Assembly (NCBI RefSeq): GCF_020166435.1 | Contig: NZ_JAINZP010000004.1 | Coordinates: forward strand, 1-64,000 | DNA: 64,000 nucleotides | From: Pectobacterium versatile | Lineage (GTDB): Bacteria > Pseudomonadota > Gammaproteobacteria > Enterobacterales > Enterobacteriaceae | Direction of reading: 5' to 3' | Part shown: piece after piece, positions 10,920 through 23,300 of the stretch | Numbering within the stretch: position 1 is the first letter of the stretch | Layout of the letters: every line of letters starts with the position of its first letter | Position numbers and translations under genes: made by a program | Notes under the pieces: generated by a model | Seen by the model: only the letters and a program-made list of their open reading frames with translations | The model's database searches: none | What the model was told of the DNA's origin: nothing

Positions 10920-11968
10920 GTTCACTGCCGCATAGGCAGCTTAGAAACTGGGGTGAAGGGGTAAGAGGGGATACCGCCCGTTCACTGCCGCATAGGCAGC
11001 TTAGAAAAGAAGTAGAAATCGAAGAGCAATCACTTGAGCGTTCACTGCCGCATAGGCAGCTTAGAAAATGTGTCGAGCGAATGCGGATTTGTTGCCGGAG
11101 TTCACTGCCGCATAGGCAGCTTAGAAATCGCGCCTTGAGCGCCTCAGGAATAGCGGATTGTTCACTGCCGCATAGGCAGCTTAGAAATTGACGGCTTCGG
11201 CTACTAATTCAAACATGGCGTTCACTGCCGCATAGGCAGCTTAGAAACGACGCGACGGAACGGCGTGGCGTCCTTAGCGGTTCACTGCCGCATAGGCAGC
11301 TTAGAAAAGCATGGTTAATGCAGGAACCTGCGAACTCAAGTTCACTGCCGCATAGGCAGCTTAGAAATATCATGCCTAGCGTTGACTAATTTAAGCATCG
11401 TTCACTGCCGCATAGGCAGCTTAGAAATCCCCCATAGCGCCACACAGGGAGCCTAATATGTTCACTGCCGCATAGGCAGCTTAGAAACGTAAGGGACAGA
11501 ATAAACTCGGTGAATGCTAGTTCACTGCCGCATAGGCAGCTTAGAAAGATCACGTATAGCCCATCTAATTACACCGAATGTTCACTGCCGCATAGGCAGC
11601 TTAGAAATGTCCACGCGTCTAGTTATGTCAGTGAACGGCGTTCACTGCCGCATAGGCAGCTTAGAAATTATCGAGCTAATGAACGCGTTTGGCGCGGAGG
11701 TTCACTGCCGCATAGGCAGCTTAGAAAGAACTGCTGATTGACTGCATCGTGCCGGAAATGTTCACTGCCGCATAGGCAGCTTAGAAAGAAACCAACTTCC
11801 ATACACTGGATTGCGCCATGTTCACTGCCGTATAGGCAGCTTAGAAAATTGGACTGATTCGCTAGCGATCGCTGAACATGTTCACTGCCGTATAGGCAGC
11901 TTAGAAAGAGTAGTTCAGATAAATACATGTAAATCATGGTGTTCACTGCCGCACAGGCAATTCGGTAC
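10920..11968 (+). CRISPR. CRISPR array 2 (type I-F), complete
   Basis: Eighteen repeats at 60-bp spacing run from 10920-10947 to a degenerate terminal copy at 11941-11968, giving 17 spacers (32 nt, the last 33 nt). The sense is plus, with the leader on the left. Fifteen leader-proximal repeats carry CCGCATAGG in the loop, while the two oldest full repeats (from 11820 and 11880) carry CCGTATAGG, the allele found throughout array 1. The terminal repeat has lost its handle end (CAATTCGGTAC in place of CAGCTTAGAAA), which is normal for the trailer end. Confidence 0.98.
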
Positions 11969-11976
11969 TTATCGGG

Positions 11977-12000
11977 ATGCGTCGCTGGCGCGACGCATTT
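11977..12000 (+). terminator. Hairpin after array 2
   Basis: ATGCGTCGC (11977-11985) and GCGACGCAT (11990-11998) form a 9-bp perfect stem with a four-base loop, followed by only a short T run. It lies between the trailer of array 2 and the 3' end of the convergent yjbQ gene, so it may end both transcripts. Confidence 0.55.
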
Positions 12001-12007
12001 CGTGGCG

Positions 12008-12427
12008 TTATTCCCCGTTGAGCGTGACAACCAGCGAGCGGCTGCCGCCGTGGTTGCGATGTTCGCACAGGTAGATGCCCTGCCAGGTGCCGATGTTCAG
12101 GCGTCCGTTGGTGACAGGGATCGTCAGGCTGTTTCCCAGCAAGCTGCCTTTCAGGTGCGCGGGCATGTCGTCGCTACCTTCATACGTATGGCGGTAGTAC
12201 GGTTCATCCTCCGGCACTAAGCGATTAAAGAAACTCTCGAAATCCTGCCGCACCGTAGGGTCGGCATTCTCATTAATCGTTAGTGCCGCTGAGGTGTGCT
12301 TGATGAATACCTGCATCAACCCGACGTTTATCTGACGCAGTGCGGTGACCTGCGCCAGTATTTCATCGGTCACCAGATGGAAGCCTCTGCTTTTCGGCTT
12401 CAGGCGGATTTCATATTGCGTCCACAT
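12008..12427 (-). CDS. yjbQ: YjbQ family protein (UPF0047)
   Basis: A 139-aa member of the YjbQ/UPF0047 family, widespread small proteins with a single compact fold and a conserved His/Glu pocket. Family motifs visible are FIKHTSAALTINENAD (about 42-57), the central DMPAHLKGSLLG, and the C-terminal WQGIYLCEHRNHGG. Members have been linked to weak thiamin phosphate synthase activity, but the physiological role is not settled. The gene lies 16 bp after uvrA on the same strand, so it could be its last cistron, and it converges on array 2. Confidence 0.93.
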   Translation of the reverse strand: MWTQYEIRLKPKSRGFHLVTDEILAQVTALRQINVGLMQVFIKHTSAALTINENADPTVRQDFESFFNRLVPEDEPYYRHTYEGSDDMPAHLKGSLLGNSLTIPVTNGRLNIGTWQGIYLCEHRNHGGSRSLVVTLNGE

Positions 12428-12443
12428 TGCCTTATTCCTGCTA

Positions 12444-15278
12444 TCAGGCTTCGCGCGCCAGAATCGGTCGCAGGAAACGCGCAGTGTGAGACTGTTCGCA
12501 CTCCGCCACCGTTTCCGGCGTGCCGGAGACCAGAATTTCCCCGCCGCCGCTGCCGCCTTCCGGCCCTAAGTCGACAATCCAGTCTGCCGTTTTAATTACA
12601 TCCAGATTGTGTTCAATCACCACGATGGTATTACCCTGATCGCGCAACTGATGCAGAACAGTAAGAAGTTGCTGAATATCGGCAAAGTGCAGACCAGTTG
12701 TAGGTTCGTCGAGAATATACAGCGTCTGCCCGGTGCCACGTTTCGACAGCTCGCGTGACAGTTTCACACGCTGTGCTTCCCCGCCAGATAGCGTGGTGGC
12801 CGACTGCCCAAGACGAATGTAGGACAGGCCGACGTCGATCAGCGTTTGCAGTTTCCTCGCCAGCGCCGGAATGGCATCAAAGAACCCTCGCGCCTCTTCA
12901 ATGGTCATATCCAGCACTTCATGGATGCCTTTACCTTTGTATTGAATCTCCAGCGTTTCGCGGTTATAGCGCTTGCCTTTGCACTGGTCACACGGCACAT
13001 AGACATCCGGCAAGAAGTGCATTTCGACCTTAATCACACCGTCGCCCTGACAGGCTTCACAGCGCCCGCCGCGCACGTTAAAGCTGAAACGGCCAGGATT
13101 GTAGCCACGGGTACGGGCTTCCGGCACGCCAGCAAACAGTTCACGAATCGGCGTGAAAATACCGGTATAAGTTGCGGGGTTAGAGCGCGGCGTACGACCG
13201 ATCGGGCTTTGATCGATATCGATCACCTTATCGAAATGCTCCAGTCCCTGAATCTCGCGGTGCGCGGCAGGCTCTGCCAGCGTTGCACCGTTCAACTGGC
13301 GCTGCGCCAGTGGGAACAAGGTATCGTTGATAAGGGTCGATTTGCCCGATCCCGATACCCCAGTGATGCAGGTAAACAGCCCAACCGGCAGCGTCAGCGT
13401 GACGTCTTTCAGGTTGTTGCCCTTCGCACCAATCAGCTTGAGCACTTTGGTCGGATCCGCAGGCACGCGCTGCTTCGGTATTTCAATCTTGCGTTTACCG
13501 CTGAGGAACTGCCCCGTCAGCGAATCCGGCACCGCCATGATCTCTTCCATCGTGCCTTCTGCGACAATCTGCCCGCCGTGCACGCCCGCACCGGGGCCGA
13601 TATCAATCACATGGTCAGCGGCACGAATCGCGTCTTCATCATGCTCAACCACAATGACGGTATTGCCCAGATTACGCAGGTGAATGAGGGTTTCCAGCAG
13701 TCGCTCGTTATCACGCTGATGCAGGCCAATGGACGGCTCATCCAGAACGTACATGACGCCAACCAGCCCGGCACCGATCTGGCTAGCCAGACGAATTCGC
13801 TGCGCCTCGCCGCCGGACAGCGTTTCCGCCGAACGGGAGAGCGACAAATAGTTCAGCCCGACATTCACCAGAAACTTGAGTCGATCGCCAATCTCTTTCA
13901 GCACTTTCTCGGCGATTTGAGCACGCTGCCCGCTGAGCTTCATATTCTGGAAAAACGTCATCGCATGGCCGATGCTCATATCGGAAATCTGCGGCAGCGT
14001 CGTCTGCTCGACAAACACGTTACGCGCTTCTTCACGCAGACGCGTTCCACCACAGCTGGCGCAGGAACGGTTACTGATGAATTTCGCCAGCTCTTCGCGC
14101 ACCGCCGTGGATTCCGTTTCTTTATAACGGCGCTCCATGTTGTGCAACACGCCTTCGAACGGATGGCGACGTATCGAGGTATCGCCGCGATCGTTGATAT
14201 ATTTGAATTCGACGTTCTCTTTACCTGAGCCATACAGGATCACTTTCTGAACCGCGGCGCTCAGGCTTTCAAACGGGGCATCGACGTCAAATTTGTAGTG
14301 CTCCGCCAAGGAGCGCAGCATTTGAAAATAGTAGAAGTTGCGACGATCCCAGCCGCGAATGGCGCCGCCTGCCAGCGACAGCTCGGCATTTTGCACCACG
14401 CGGGACGGATCGAAGAACTGCTGCACGCCCAGACCATCACAGCTTGGGCACGCGCCCGCGGGGTTATTGAACGAGAACATGCGCGGTTCCAGCTCATGCA
14501 TGCTGTAGCCACACACCGGACAGGCAAAGTTAGCCGAGAACAACAGTTCAGGCTGGGTTGGGTCGTCCATATCGGCAACAACGATACTACCACCGGACAG
14601 ATCCAGCGCGGTTTCGAATGACTCCGCCAACCGCTGTGCCAGATCGTCACGCACTTTAAAGCGATCGACGACGACTTCAATAGTGTGCTTTTTCTGTAAT
14701 TCCAGCTTCGGCGGATCGGACAGATCGCACACTTCACCGTCGATACGGGCGCGGATATAGCCCTGTGAAGCCAGGTTTTCCAGCGTCTTGCTGTGTTCGC
14801 CTTTGCGATCTTTCACAATCGGCGCCAGCAGCATCAGGCGTTTGCCTTCAGGCTGCGCCAGCACGTTGTCCACCATCTGGCTGACCGTTTGCGCATCCAG
14901 TGGCACATCGTGCTCTGGGCAACGCGGCTCACCCACGCGAGCAAACAACAAACGCAGGTAGTCATGAATTTCGGTAATCGTCCCGACCGTGGAACGCGGG
15001 TTGTGCGAGGTGGATTTCTGTTCGATAGAGATGGCGGGCGATAGCCCTTCTATATGATCGACGTCCGGTTTTTCCATCAGCGACAGGAACTGACGGGCGT
15101 AGGCGGAGAGTGATTCCACATAGCGCCGCTGCCCTTCGGCATACAGCGTGTCAAACGCCAGCGATGACTTACCCGAACCAGACAGACCGGTGATTACGAT
15201 CAGCTTGTCACGAGGGATTATCAGGTTGATATTCTTGAGATTATGGGTACGAGCACCACGAACTTCGATCTTATCCAT
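12444..15278 (-). CDS. uvrA: UvrA, excinuclease ABC subunit A
   Basis: UvrA (944 aa) is the DNA damage sensor of nucleotide excision repair, an ABC-type ATPase that loads UvrB. Two Walker A motifs are present (GLSGSGKSS at about 31-39 and GVSGSGKST in the second half). There are two ABC signatures (LSGGEAQR) and CxxC zinc clusters such as [10 protein letters not shown] and [19 protein letters not shown]. Length matches the E. coli protein. It is divergent from ssb, as in other enterobacteria, with a LexA box in between. No anomaly is seen. Confidence 0.98.
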   Translation of the reverse strand: MDKIEVRGARTHNLKNINLIIPRDKLIVITGLSGSGKSSLAFDTLYAEGQRRYVESLSAYARQFLSLMEKPDVDHIEGLSPAISIEQKSTSHNPRSTVGTITEIHDYLRLLFARVGEPRCPEHDVPLDAQTVSQMVDNVLAQPEGKRLMLLAPIVKDRKGEHSKTLENLASQGYIRARIDGEVCDLSDPPKLELQKKHTIEVVVDRFKVRDDLAQRLAESFETALDLSGGSIVVADMDDPTQPELLFSANFACPVCGYSMHELEPRMFSFNNPAGACPSCDGLGVQQFFDPSRVVQNAELSLAGGAIRGWDRRNFYYFQMLRSLAEHYKFDVDAPFESLSAAVQKVILYGSGKENVEFKYINDRGDTSIRRHPFEGVLHNMERRYKETESTAVREELAKFISNRSCASCGGTRLREEARNVFVEQTTLPQISDMSIGHAMTFFQNMKLSGQRAQIAEKVLKEIGDRLKFLVNVGLNYLSLSRSAETLSGGEAQRIRLASQIGAGLVGVMYVLDEPSIGLHQRDNERLLETLIHLRNLGNTVIVVEHDEDAIRAADHVIDIGPGAGVHGGQIVAEGTMEEIMAVPDSLTGQFLSGKRKIEIPKQRVPADPTKVLKLIGAKGNNLKDVTLTLPVGLFTCITGVSGSGKSTLINDTLFPLAQRQLNGATLAEPAAHREIQGLEHFDKVIDIDQSPIGRTPRSNPATYTGIFTPIRELFAGVPEARTRGYNPGRFSFNVRGGRCEACQGDGVIKVEMHFLPDVYVPCDQCKGKRYNRETLEIQYKGKGIHEVLDMTIEEARGFFDAIPALARKLQTLIDVGLSYIRLGQSATTLSGGEAQRVKLSRELSKRGTGQTLYILDEPTTGLHFADIQQLLTVLHQLRDQGNTIVVIEHNLDVIKTADWIVDLGPEGGSGGGEILVSGTPETVAECEQSHTARFLRPILAREA

Positions 15279-15603
15279 TCACACACTTCCCGGAATAAAA
15301 ACGGTTTGTCATCGCCTCTCGAGCAGAGAGAACCGGTACGAAACGAGCAATTATGGCACAAAAAAAATGCCGGACGCATTTTTTAACGTCGCTCGCGACG
15401 GCCCGATAGGGTGGCAAGCAGGGATAGCTTGCCATAAAAAAGGCTGAATGGATATCCAGTATTAAACCCGTTTATTTTGCAAACGCTGCAAATATTACTT
15501 TCATTTCTGAAGCCATTTCGCAGGTATGACAGAGCGTTTTCCCATGTTAAGATTGATCGTTTAGACTTAAAATAAATCTATCGATTCATCAGGAGAGACG
15601 AGC
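15279..15603. promoter_or_regulatory. uvrA-ssb divergent promoter region with LexA (SOS) box
   Basis: The 16-bp sequence at 15444-15459 is CTG-N10-CAG (CTGAATGGATATCCAG), matching the LexA operator form. The uvrA/ssb intergenic region is a classic SOS-controlled site in enterobacteria, so damage-induced expression of uvrA, and possibly ssb, is expected. A GC-rich inverted repeat around TGGCAAGC/GCTTGCCA lies upstream of it. The ssb start is preceded by AGGAGA near 15590. Confidence 0.85.
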
Positions 15604-16149
15604 ATGGCCAGCAGAGGCGTTAATAAAGTGATTCTTGTCGGGAATCTGGGTCAAGACCCGGAAGTCCGCTATATGCCGAATGGTGGTGCAGTTGCCAACA
15701 TCACGCTGGCTACGTCGGAAAGCTGGCGTGACAAGCAAACCGGTGAGCAGAAAGAGAAGACCGAATGGCACCGTGTGGTGCTGTTCGGCAAGCTGGCAGA
15801 AGTCGCGGGCGAATACCTGCGCAAAGGCTCTCAGGTTTACATCGAAGGCGCACTGCAAACCCGTAAATGGGCCGATCAGGCGGGCGTAGAACGTTACACC
15901 ACAGAAGTGGTTGTTAACGTCGGCGGCACCATGCAGATGTTAGGTGGACGCCAGGGCGGCGGCGCACCAGCAGGCGGTGGCAATGCAGGTGGCGGCCAGC
16001 AACAAGGCGGTTGGGGTCAACCTCAGCAGCCGCAGGGTGGCAACCAGTTCAGCGGCGGCGCGCAATCTCAGCAACGCCCAGCACAGAACAGCGCACCAGC
16101 ACAAAGCAACGAACCGCCGATGGATTTCGACGACGACATTCCGTTCTAA
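15604..16149 (+). CDS. ssb: Single-stranded DNA-binding protein
   Basis: SSB (181 aa) coats single-stranded DNA during replication, recombination and repair. The N-terminal OB fold covers about residues 1-110 ([21 protein letters not shown], then [29 protein letters not shown]). A glycine/glutamine-rich linker follows, and the conserved acidic tip MDFDDDIPF ends the protein and recruits partner proteins. Length and motifs are typical. It is divergent from uvrA and followed by a clear intrinsic terminator. Confidence 0.98.
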   Translation: MASRGVNKVILVGNLGQDPEVRYMPNGGAVANITLATSESWRDKQTGEQKEKTEWHRVVLFGKLAEVAGEYLRKGSQVYIEGALQTRKWADQAGVERYTTEVVVNVGGTMQMLGGRQGGGAPAGGGNAGGGQQQGGWGQPQQPQGGNQFSGGAQSQQRPAQNSAPAQSNEPPMDFDDDIPF

Positions 16150-16189
16150 GATTTACTTTTAAGTGCACCAAAAATTTGATTGTGGGAAA

Positions 16190-16212
16190 CCCTGCTCCGG
16201 CAGGGTTTTTTT
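16190..16212 (+). terminator. Intrinsic terminator of ssb
   Basis: CCCTGC (16190-16195) and GCAGGG (16200-16205) form a stem with a TCCG loop followed by seven T residues. It lies 40 bp after the ssb stop. Confidence 0.9.
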
Positions 16213-16725
16213 ATTCCCCAAGATTGATTGCATTTCTCAGGGTCATCCTGATTTAATAGCATAATCATCATGCTACGCGATAAAAATATCATTGGTTATT
16301 TTATCAAAAATGATATTTGAGTTATTAATATCATTAAGTTTGTGAGAGATTTAGCTTTTCCATTACCACTTAAAAAAATTAGTCATAAAAATTATTCTTA
16401 ATAAAATTGCCATAAAAAATCAATGTAAATAGGTATTTTACATTCCTTGGCGTTATGTTCTGGGATTGTAATTGAAACCTGAGTCATCAGAATCACTTAT
16501 AAAATACAATTTATTATTCTCCTCTCACTTAAAAGAAGATCGTGGTAATAATAACCACATTAACAATAACCAAGGAGACTATAAAATAAACCCTTAAAAA
16601 ACAACACGATAAAAGAAAAAATAAAATGAATTATTTTTATCCCTGCGAGATTGACAAAGCCATTCGTTGAATATAATTTATTCTTGCATTAACGTTATTA
16701 AAATGGCTAACAGCAATACTCCTGC
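16213..16725. other. AT-rich gene-free spacer
   Basis: About 510 bp of strongly AT-rich sequence with no convincing ORF, RNA gene or terminator beyond scattered A/T runs. It marks the switch from core genes (uvrA/ssb) to accessory DNA, and its composition differs sharply from the preceding genes. Confidence 0.6.
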
Positions 16726-16853
16726 TATACCCGCCATACTTCAAGCTGCTTGTGCGTTGGCTGCCCTTACTCACCCCAGTCACTTACTGCTGTAAGCTCC
16801 TGGGGATTCGCGCAGTTGCCGCCTTCACGCAACTCGAATTATTTAGGGTATAT
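16726..16853. repeat. ERIC repeat, full length
   Basis: An approximately 127-bp ERIC element bounded by TATACCC and AGGGTATA ends. It contains the central palindrome recognised by the signature GTAAGCTCCTGGGGATTC, and the CAACTCGAATTATTTAGGG end. ERICs are non-autonomous enterobacterial repeats that are often transcribed. Confidence 0.92.
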
Positions 16854-16891
16854 AAAGCATAACTACAATTATTTATTAATAAGGATAAGCT

Positions 16892-17173
16892 ATGTCCACT
16901 ACAAAATTTGAAGCTGTCAAAGTTCAATCAGGTGCAACACAAAGTATAGATTTCGGAACTCGTGTACTTAACGCCTCTGTCGCCGTTCAAGCCTTTGAAC
17001 TTTCTTTCGGTAGTGCTGATCACCATTTAAAAACCATTAGCGTTGCCAGCTCAATATCAAGTTTTAGTGGCAATAAAGTCACCGTTTCTGCAACCTGTTT
17101 TATGGAAGACAAGTCCAATAATAAAGCCTATGGCAGCGTCAACGTTCTTGTTGTCGCAGAATGTGATTCATAA
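16892..17173 (+). CDS. Small beta-rich protein, possibly H-type-lectin-like
   Basis: A 93-aa protein without signal peptide or membrane segment, with AAGGA just before the ATG. The sequence alternates hydrophobic and polar residues as in a beta-sandwich. The pattern (VAVQAFELSFGSADHHLKT, then ISVASSISSF, then VTVSATCFMED and GSVNVLVVAE) recalls H-type lectin domains, but the similarity is by eye and weak. It stands alone 190 bp upstream of the 2734-aa Rhs-type gene on the same strand and lies next to an ERIC. A role as companion of that protein is inference from position only. Confidence 0.6.
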   Translation: MSTTKFEAVKVQSGATQSIDFGTRVLNASVAVQAFELSFGSADHHLKTISVASSISSFSGNKVTVSATCFMEDKSNNKAYGSVNVLVVAECDS

Positions 17174-17364
17174 TTTTATCTTTCTCTTTTTTGATTAATT
17201 ATATCGCAGGTAGCAGAAATGCTATCTGCGACTTTTGAGTACCAGCACACCGTCCAGAATACACGGTTCACACGTCAGAAAGCCATTATCCTCACGACAC
17301 ATTACCGTCTCTAGCCTAACTTATGCATCCTGACTGATAACGCTTCATTAAAAGGATATAAAAA

Positions 17365-20300
17365 ATGAACAATAGCACGAACAGTCAAACCCCAAAAATA
17401 CGCCCAAGCCAATTCGAAAAAAATATCAACAATATATTTAAGGACAGCGTTAATCTATTTCGTGGTGATATAAACCTACCTCTAGACTTAGTTTCACTGC
17501 AAGGAAGAAACAAGCTGGATGTGAAAGTGACGGCATCCTATGGCAGTAATGTTAAAAATGAGATTCATCAATCAAATGCCAGCGCCCCAACAAGTATATT
17601 AGGACTAGGCTGGAAGCTTCCTTTTGAAAGAATAGAAGTTGAAACACGAGGGAGTGCCTCATCAGGCGACAACACCTATCAAATTTACATTAATAACAGC
17701 GCAACAGAATTAATAAGAACAAAAAATGAATGGCAGCGTGCGACACTTTCCAATAACAGTATCCCCCCTCTTAACAAAGGGGAAATAGATTCCGCTATTC
17801 AGTCTCAGTTTATTGATTCTGGAATAACGATTGATAGTCATGCCCGTGTCAATACCATCGAACCGAATCAACAATGGGAAATTATTGATAGCCAAAATCA
17901 ACGTGTGTTTGTCGTTAAGAACCGAGACTCACATCTGAGTGTCCTTTCTGGTGGTTTTGCCTTTGAATGTTTCCAATATGATTTCAGTAAAATTTTATAT
18001 TACCCAGAGTTTGAACGCTGGGAAATTGTGAAAGATGATGGCACCAGTTATTTTTACGGTGGAATAACCCCGAATCAACATGCTATTCAATGGAAAGTAA
18101 GATGGGGTAACTGGTCAGGACAATCAGCGCTGACGCATGCCGGAGATAAAACACGATTACAATCAAGATTCGCGTCAGCCTGGAATTTAGTACAAATCGA
18201 AAGCCTTTGGGGAGATACCATCACGTTCAGCTATGATGTGGTGGAACAACAGATTGGTGACAACGGGTTATCGTTTACTAAAGCCTGCTACCTTTTAACA
18301 ATCACCGACATGTTTAACCGTACCATTAATTTCAACTACAAGGAAAAACTGTACGATATTCATTCCCCTGCTGGCCCGCGCGAATACTTGTCTCCACATT
18401 GGAATGCACCCTATACGCAGATCCCTGATAACCAGCCGAGCCCCTATCAGGACCGATACGAAACTCGTTATCTGGACAATATTGTCGTTAATAATCCTCA
18501 AGGCTCTCTGCTTTATACCGTGCAATTGGGTTATGACATCAGCAGCAATTTCAGCCACTACGCAAAGAATGACAACCTCTACGGCGACACTGTCAAACGC
18601 ACGCTAACCAGTATACGCCGGACATACGCCACCCCGTGTTCCCTGCCAGACCTGCAACTCAGCTACTGGCCGGCAGGCAGCGTTAACGCTGGGGCGCTAA
18701 GCCGTGCGATTACGCCCGATGGGGCCGATATCACCTACCGATACAAACAGCAGGCGCTGCCCCTCTGTGACAGGCAGCAGCAGATTACCACCCCTTGGCC
18801 ACGCACCGCGAAGCCTCGAGTCTGGTTTGGGGCGGACTATGTGGTCAGCCTATGGCTAAACGAATCGACCGACCAGATCCATATCACTTTCTATACCTGG
18901 CTGGGGCGCTGGCAACAGTGGACGCCCACGCCTCAGGTCATCAAGGCCGCGTTCGATATCAATAGTGTTAACGTGATTACCTCCACTGACTTTGCCTGTC
19001 TAACCTATTCCAGCCCACAGAATGGGAAATCAGGCGTACACGTTTACCATAAAGACAACCGCAAATGGGGGGAATGGCTCGAAACGGCACCGATAAATGC
19101 AAAAACCGCTCATTTACAAATCGCCGCGGGTGACAATTTCTTCGTCACTTGTGATAAAGATAACCGCAAGCTACTACGCTACACATGGAATAGCTTTGCC
19201 AAGTCATGGATTATTGAAGAGAGATCCTCCGATCTTGCGGCAAATAAGCCAAACAACAAGCCTTACATCACCGCTACAAACAAGTACTACGCCATTCTGG
19301 ACTATGCGCCAGAAAGCGGCGGCACGCATCACAATACATTCACACTCTATTATCAGGACGGTGGCGAGCAATGGCATACCGGCGCGTCCACAACGCTGAC
19401 CTTTACCATAGGCGGCACTAATCCAGCAAACAGCTTTGGGTTTGCCAGCAGCGCCTCGTTTATTGCGCTGACTTACATTACTCAGGAAGTTTCTCTTAGC
19501 GTTGACTACACCATTAAAGTTCTGGAATGGGACGCTGCTTTTAACACGATAAACAGTGTCGACTTCCCCTGTCGCCTACCGAAAAGTAATCCCTCCAGTG
19601 TGATTACCATTCCCTTTATCGCCAGATTCATCAACAACAGCATGATTGCTTCCGGCCCTCATTTGCTACGCTACAACGGCGCATCATGGTTGTTTAACAA
19701 AAGCCTGAATTTCCGCGATACCTGTAGCGATCAGGACATAAACTGGTATGCCTACGGCACCGATTACGCTATCGCGGTCAGTAATCGGGAATCTGCCGTG
19801 CAAGCCAAACTCATTGGCTACGATCCCACGACCCAAATTACCCGCTGGGATAACAGTGCCATAGATTTGTATAGTAAAGACGGCTCCACATCCGCGCGGA
19901 AAATACATTTCTTCCCAACGGCCGGTGCCGATATTGCCACCATGGGCAATCGTATCTACCAGCGTGGTTCCTGGTGTAACTGGCAGGATGCGGTCAACCA
20001 CTATCAGGAAGTGCCGTATGAGATAGATAGCACCACCATGATCAATCAGGGACCGCGTTTTATTTCTTATTTGAATTTGGCAGGAACGGCAGTCAAAGAT
20101 ACGACCGTCTGGCCACTCCTCAACCAGAACCTTGCCAGTAAAGATGTTATCGTCCAACGCTACTTCACACAGATCGGTGCAGACGGGCAAATCAAAACTA
20201 ACATTAATGGTCAATACCCTTCAGGCCTCTCCACTTTTGTCACCTATTTGCCGCTGGAAAAGAGCTTTGATAACGCAGAAACCCTAACGCTGAACCGCTA

Positions 20301-23300
20301 TCTGGATAATACCCTGCAAGGTACGCTGGTGGATTATTGCGTCGATACGGTCAGTATCAATGACGGTTATACCACCAGCACGACGGCGTATGTTTTTGAT
20401 ATCGCAACGGCAACCTGCGATCCAACCGGTGCCGTATTTAAATATTACAAAAGCACCTCTTATCCGGGCACCACCACGCCAGCCACCCCGCTTTTTGGCT
20501 ATACCGAAAATAATTATTTCAACGGGCTAACCAGAAAAAATCAGAAGGTCAGCACGTCAGACCAAGACGATTCAGGCCTTTTAGATGGGCAGCTTATTGA
20601 ACAAAAAACCTTCGATAGCAGCCATAATCTGTTGGTACATGAACAGAAGCATGTGGAAGTGTTTACAACGCTCACCGTCAAGGGAGTGCAACGTGACTTA
20701 TTTGGCGGCTACATCCGCTGCGTCACCGACACAAGCACCAATGATGGCCTGCTGACGACCACGGGCTACACTTATGACAACCAGTTTGGCAAACTCGTAC
20801 AGGAAACGTTTGATAATGTGACTCAAGACGGTACGGTAGAAACGATCACCAAAGACTATGGTTATGCATATCAGGCCTACCCGTGGTTCTTACTTAAGCA
20901 CGTTATCGACGTTCCTTTCACCCATTTTGACTCGGTTACCAGCTCGGCTAATGGCGGCAAGAAAACGGTATTCTCCGGCAGCCTGCAACAATACACCCCT
21001 CAGTCACGTCAGTTTCCACTCTCTGGTCGCCCAGCTCCAACGGTGTGGGCAGCAAGCCAGGCGTATATCTTGCAACAGGCTTCTGATGACACCACGCCAG
21101 AGAGCTCACATCTCATCGCTGCCAACCCGGGTACATCATGGCTGAAGGTAAATAGCGTTCTGCGCAGGCGTTTTTATGGGGCAATCACCTGTGGGACTGA
21201 CGCCACAAAACAGATAGAAAGCACGCTATGGGATCAAAACGAAATTCTGCCGATTGCGACCTTCACCAGCGAAGACGAGAACACCTGTGATTTTGTCGGT
21301 TTTGAACCCTATGAAGCCTATTCGTCGAACTGGCAATTATCGTCAGGCAAGGGGACGATGGCAGACTATCTCACCTCTGGTGATGCGTGCACAGGCACCC
21401 AGAGTTTTAAACTTGCCGCTAACAGCGCACTGTCGCGAATAGCGCAGCTACAACACTCGCAGACAGTAATCATTGCTGGCTGGATAAAAGTGGAAAAAGG
21501 GTTTCTGACCAACGCGGGCAACGTTTATCTGGAAACGCGCTCAGGCGGCGGTGAACGTAAAAAAATGACGATTATCCCTACCGATGAAGCGAAATGGGTG
21601 TACTGGCAGGCGGTCATCGACTATCAAGGAGAAGGGGTTCCCCTCCCGCTAACCGTGGCATTCACGAATGAAAAATCGTCCGCTTACCTTCTGATCAACA
21701 ACATCAGCATTACCCCGTTGACCAGCAACATGGAAGCGAAATTTTACGACCCAATCTACTGGGATGAAACCGCCACGCTCGGCAATAATGCCGATATCAT
21801 GCGTTATGGCTACGATGCACTACGCCAGAAATTCACCGAAGTTGGCCCACAGGAAAACAGCAAAAAAGGGTCGGTAAGCTACGCGACGCGAAGCTGGAAT
21901 GACGCACAGCCCTTTGCCTATCCTCAAAACGATCCCTCCAGTAGCTGTGACATCATGGCGGCAGAAGGCGGCCTCTACGAAACCTTTATGAACGGCGAGC
22001 AAATCTGGGAGCACTGGCAGCGGGATGTCGTCGGTGCGTGGCGGCTCAATAACGGCCAGCTTTGCCACACGGGTCTGGCAATTAACACCATTTCATGGCG
22101 GCCAACCCAGCAACATGACTGCTATGCTATCGGCGTTACCCTCTCTTCCTACACGCCTCAGAATGCCGCTTTTGGCATCACTATCGGTAATTGCTTAAAC
22201 GCCAAATGGCAGTCATTAACGGGCTGGACGCTGGAACTGGATGGCACGACGCACAAAAATAGCAAAGTTAATGGCCAGGTTCCCGCAACGGTTTTACTGA
22301 TTCCTGTCAACGGAGCCGTGCTCTTATTCGCCGATGGTCGACAAGTTTTTGCCATAAAAAGTCCAACGCCACTGCGTGGCGAATGCGTGTTTTCAGCACA
22401 GGGCGAATTGCAATTCGCTAACCCTGTGACGTATCGCTCACCTCAAATTTCAATGGTGTATAAAAATGCAAATCGGCAGGGTATGCAGTATCAGGTGTTA
22501 AATGGTATCCAGTGTTTGGTTAAAGAAAAATGCTATGACGCCCTAGGGAACTGCATCGCTGAAACCAAGATAGCGACATTTGACAACACACTTTTCGGCT
22601 ACCGCTCAGGGTTTGTCAGCGGGCTGGATAGTGCAACGGGCATGATGAGTGGCGAAATCAGCACGCTTTATCCACAAGATGAAGGATACCCGTACAGCGG
22701 CACTCGCTATGAAGCGTCATCACTTGGTAGACCACTCAAAAAAGGGTTACCCGGTAAACTGTTTGCCATCACTGGCAGCAACAGCCACACCACCCAGATA
22801 AGATATGCCGTTACCGATCAAAAAAGCATCGCAGGAATTCTGTATCGCCCAGGCGAACTATTGGTTACCGCGCTGACCGATGCGAATGGCTCTCAGGTTC
22901 TGGAAATTAAAGATCGTAGAGGACAAACGTTAGGCAAGCAGACCAATGCAGATAACACCGTTGTTGATGCCGTTCAGCAAGTTTTTGATGCCGCGGGGAA
23001 TATCTGCCAAATCCTGCATCCGAACGCTTTTTTACCAGGCAACGACGCTGGGGCATTTACGACCCACAACCGCTATAACTTCCTGCAGCAACTCATATCC
23101 CGAACGACGCCAGATACGGGAGAAACGCGCTATATCTACGATTCCGCAGGTCGTCTACGCTTTAGTTCAACGCCGTTAACGGTTGAGAAAGGCACCGTTC
23201 TCTATAAGAAATATGACATTCTGGGTCGTATCATTGAGGAAGGAGAAATTACGCGTTCTTGGGGGGATGGCAGTCAATTACAGAGCATAGCGAACAGCGA

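Noticed and set aside
11510-12074. ORFs across array 2
   Set aside because: Same reason: repeat-derived periodic peptides, not genes.
12846-14228. 460-aa ORF opposite uvrA
   Set aside because: Antisense shadow of a well-conserved gene with no ribosome site or family likeness.
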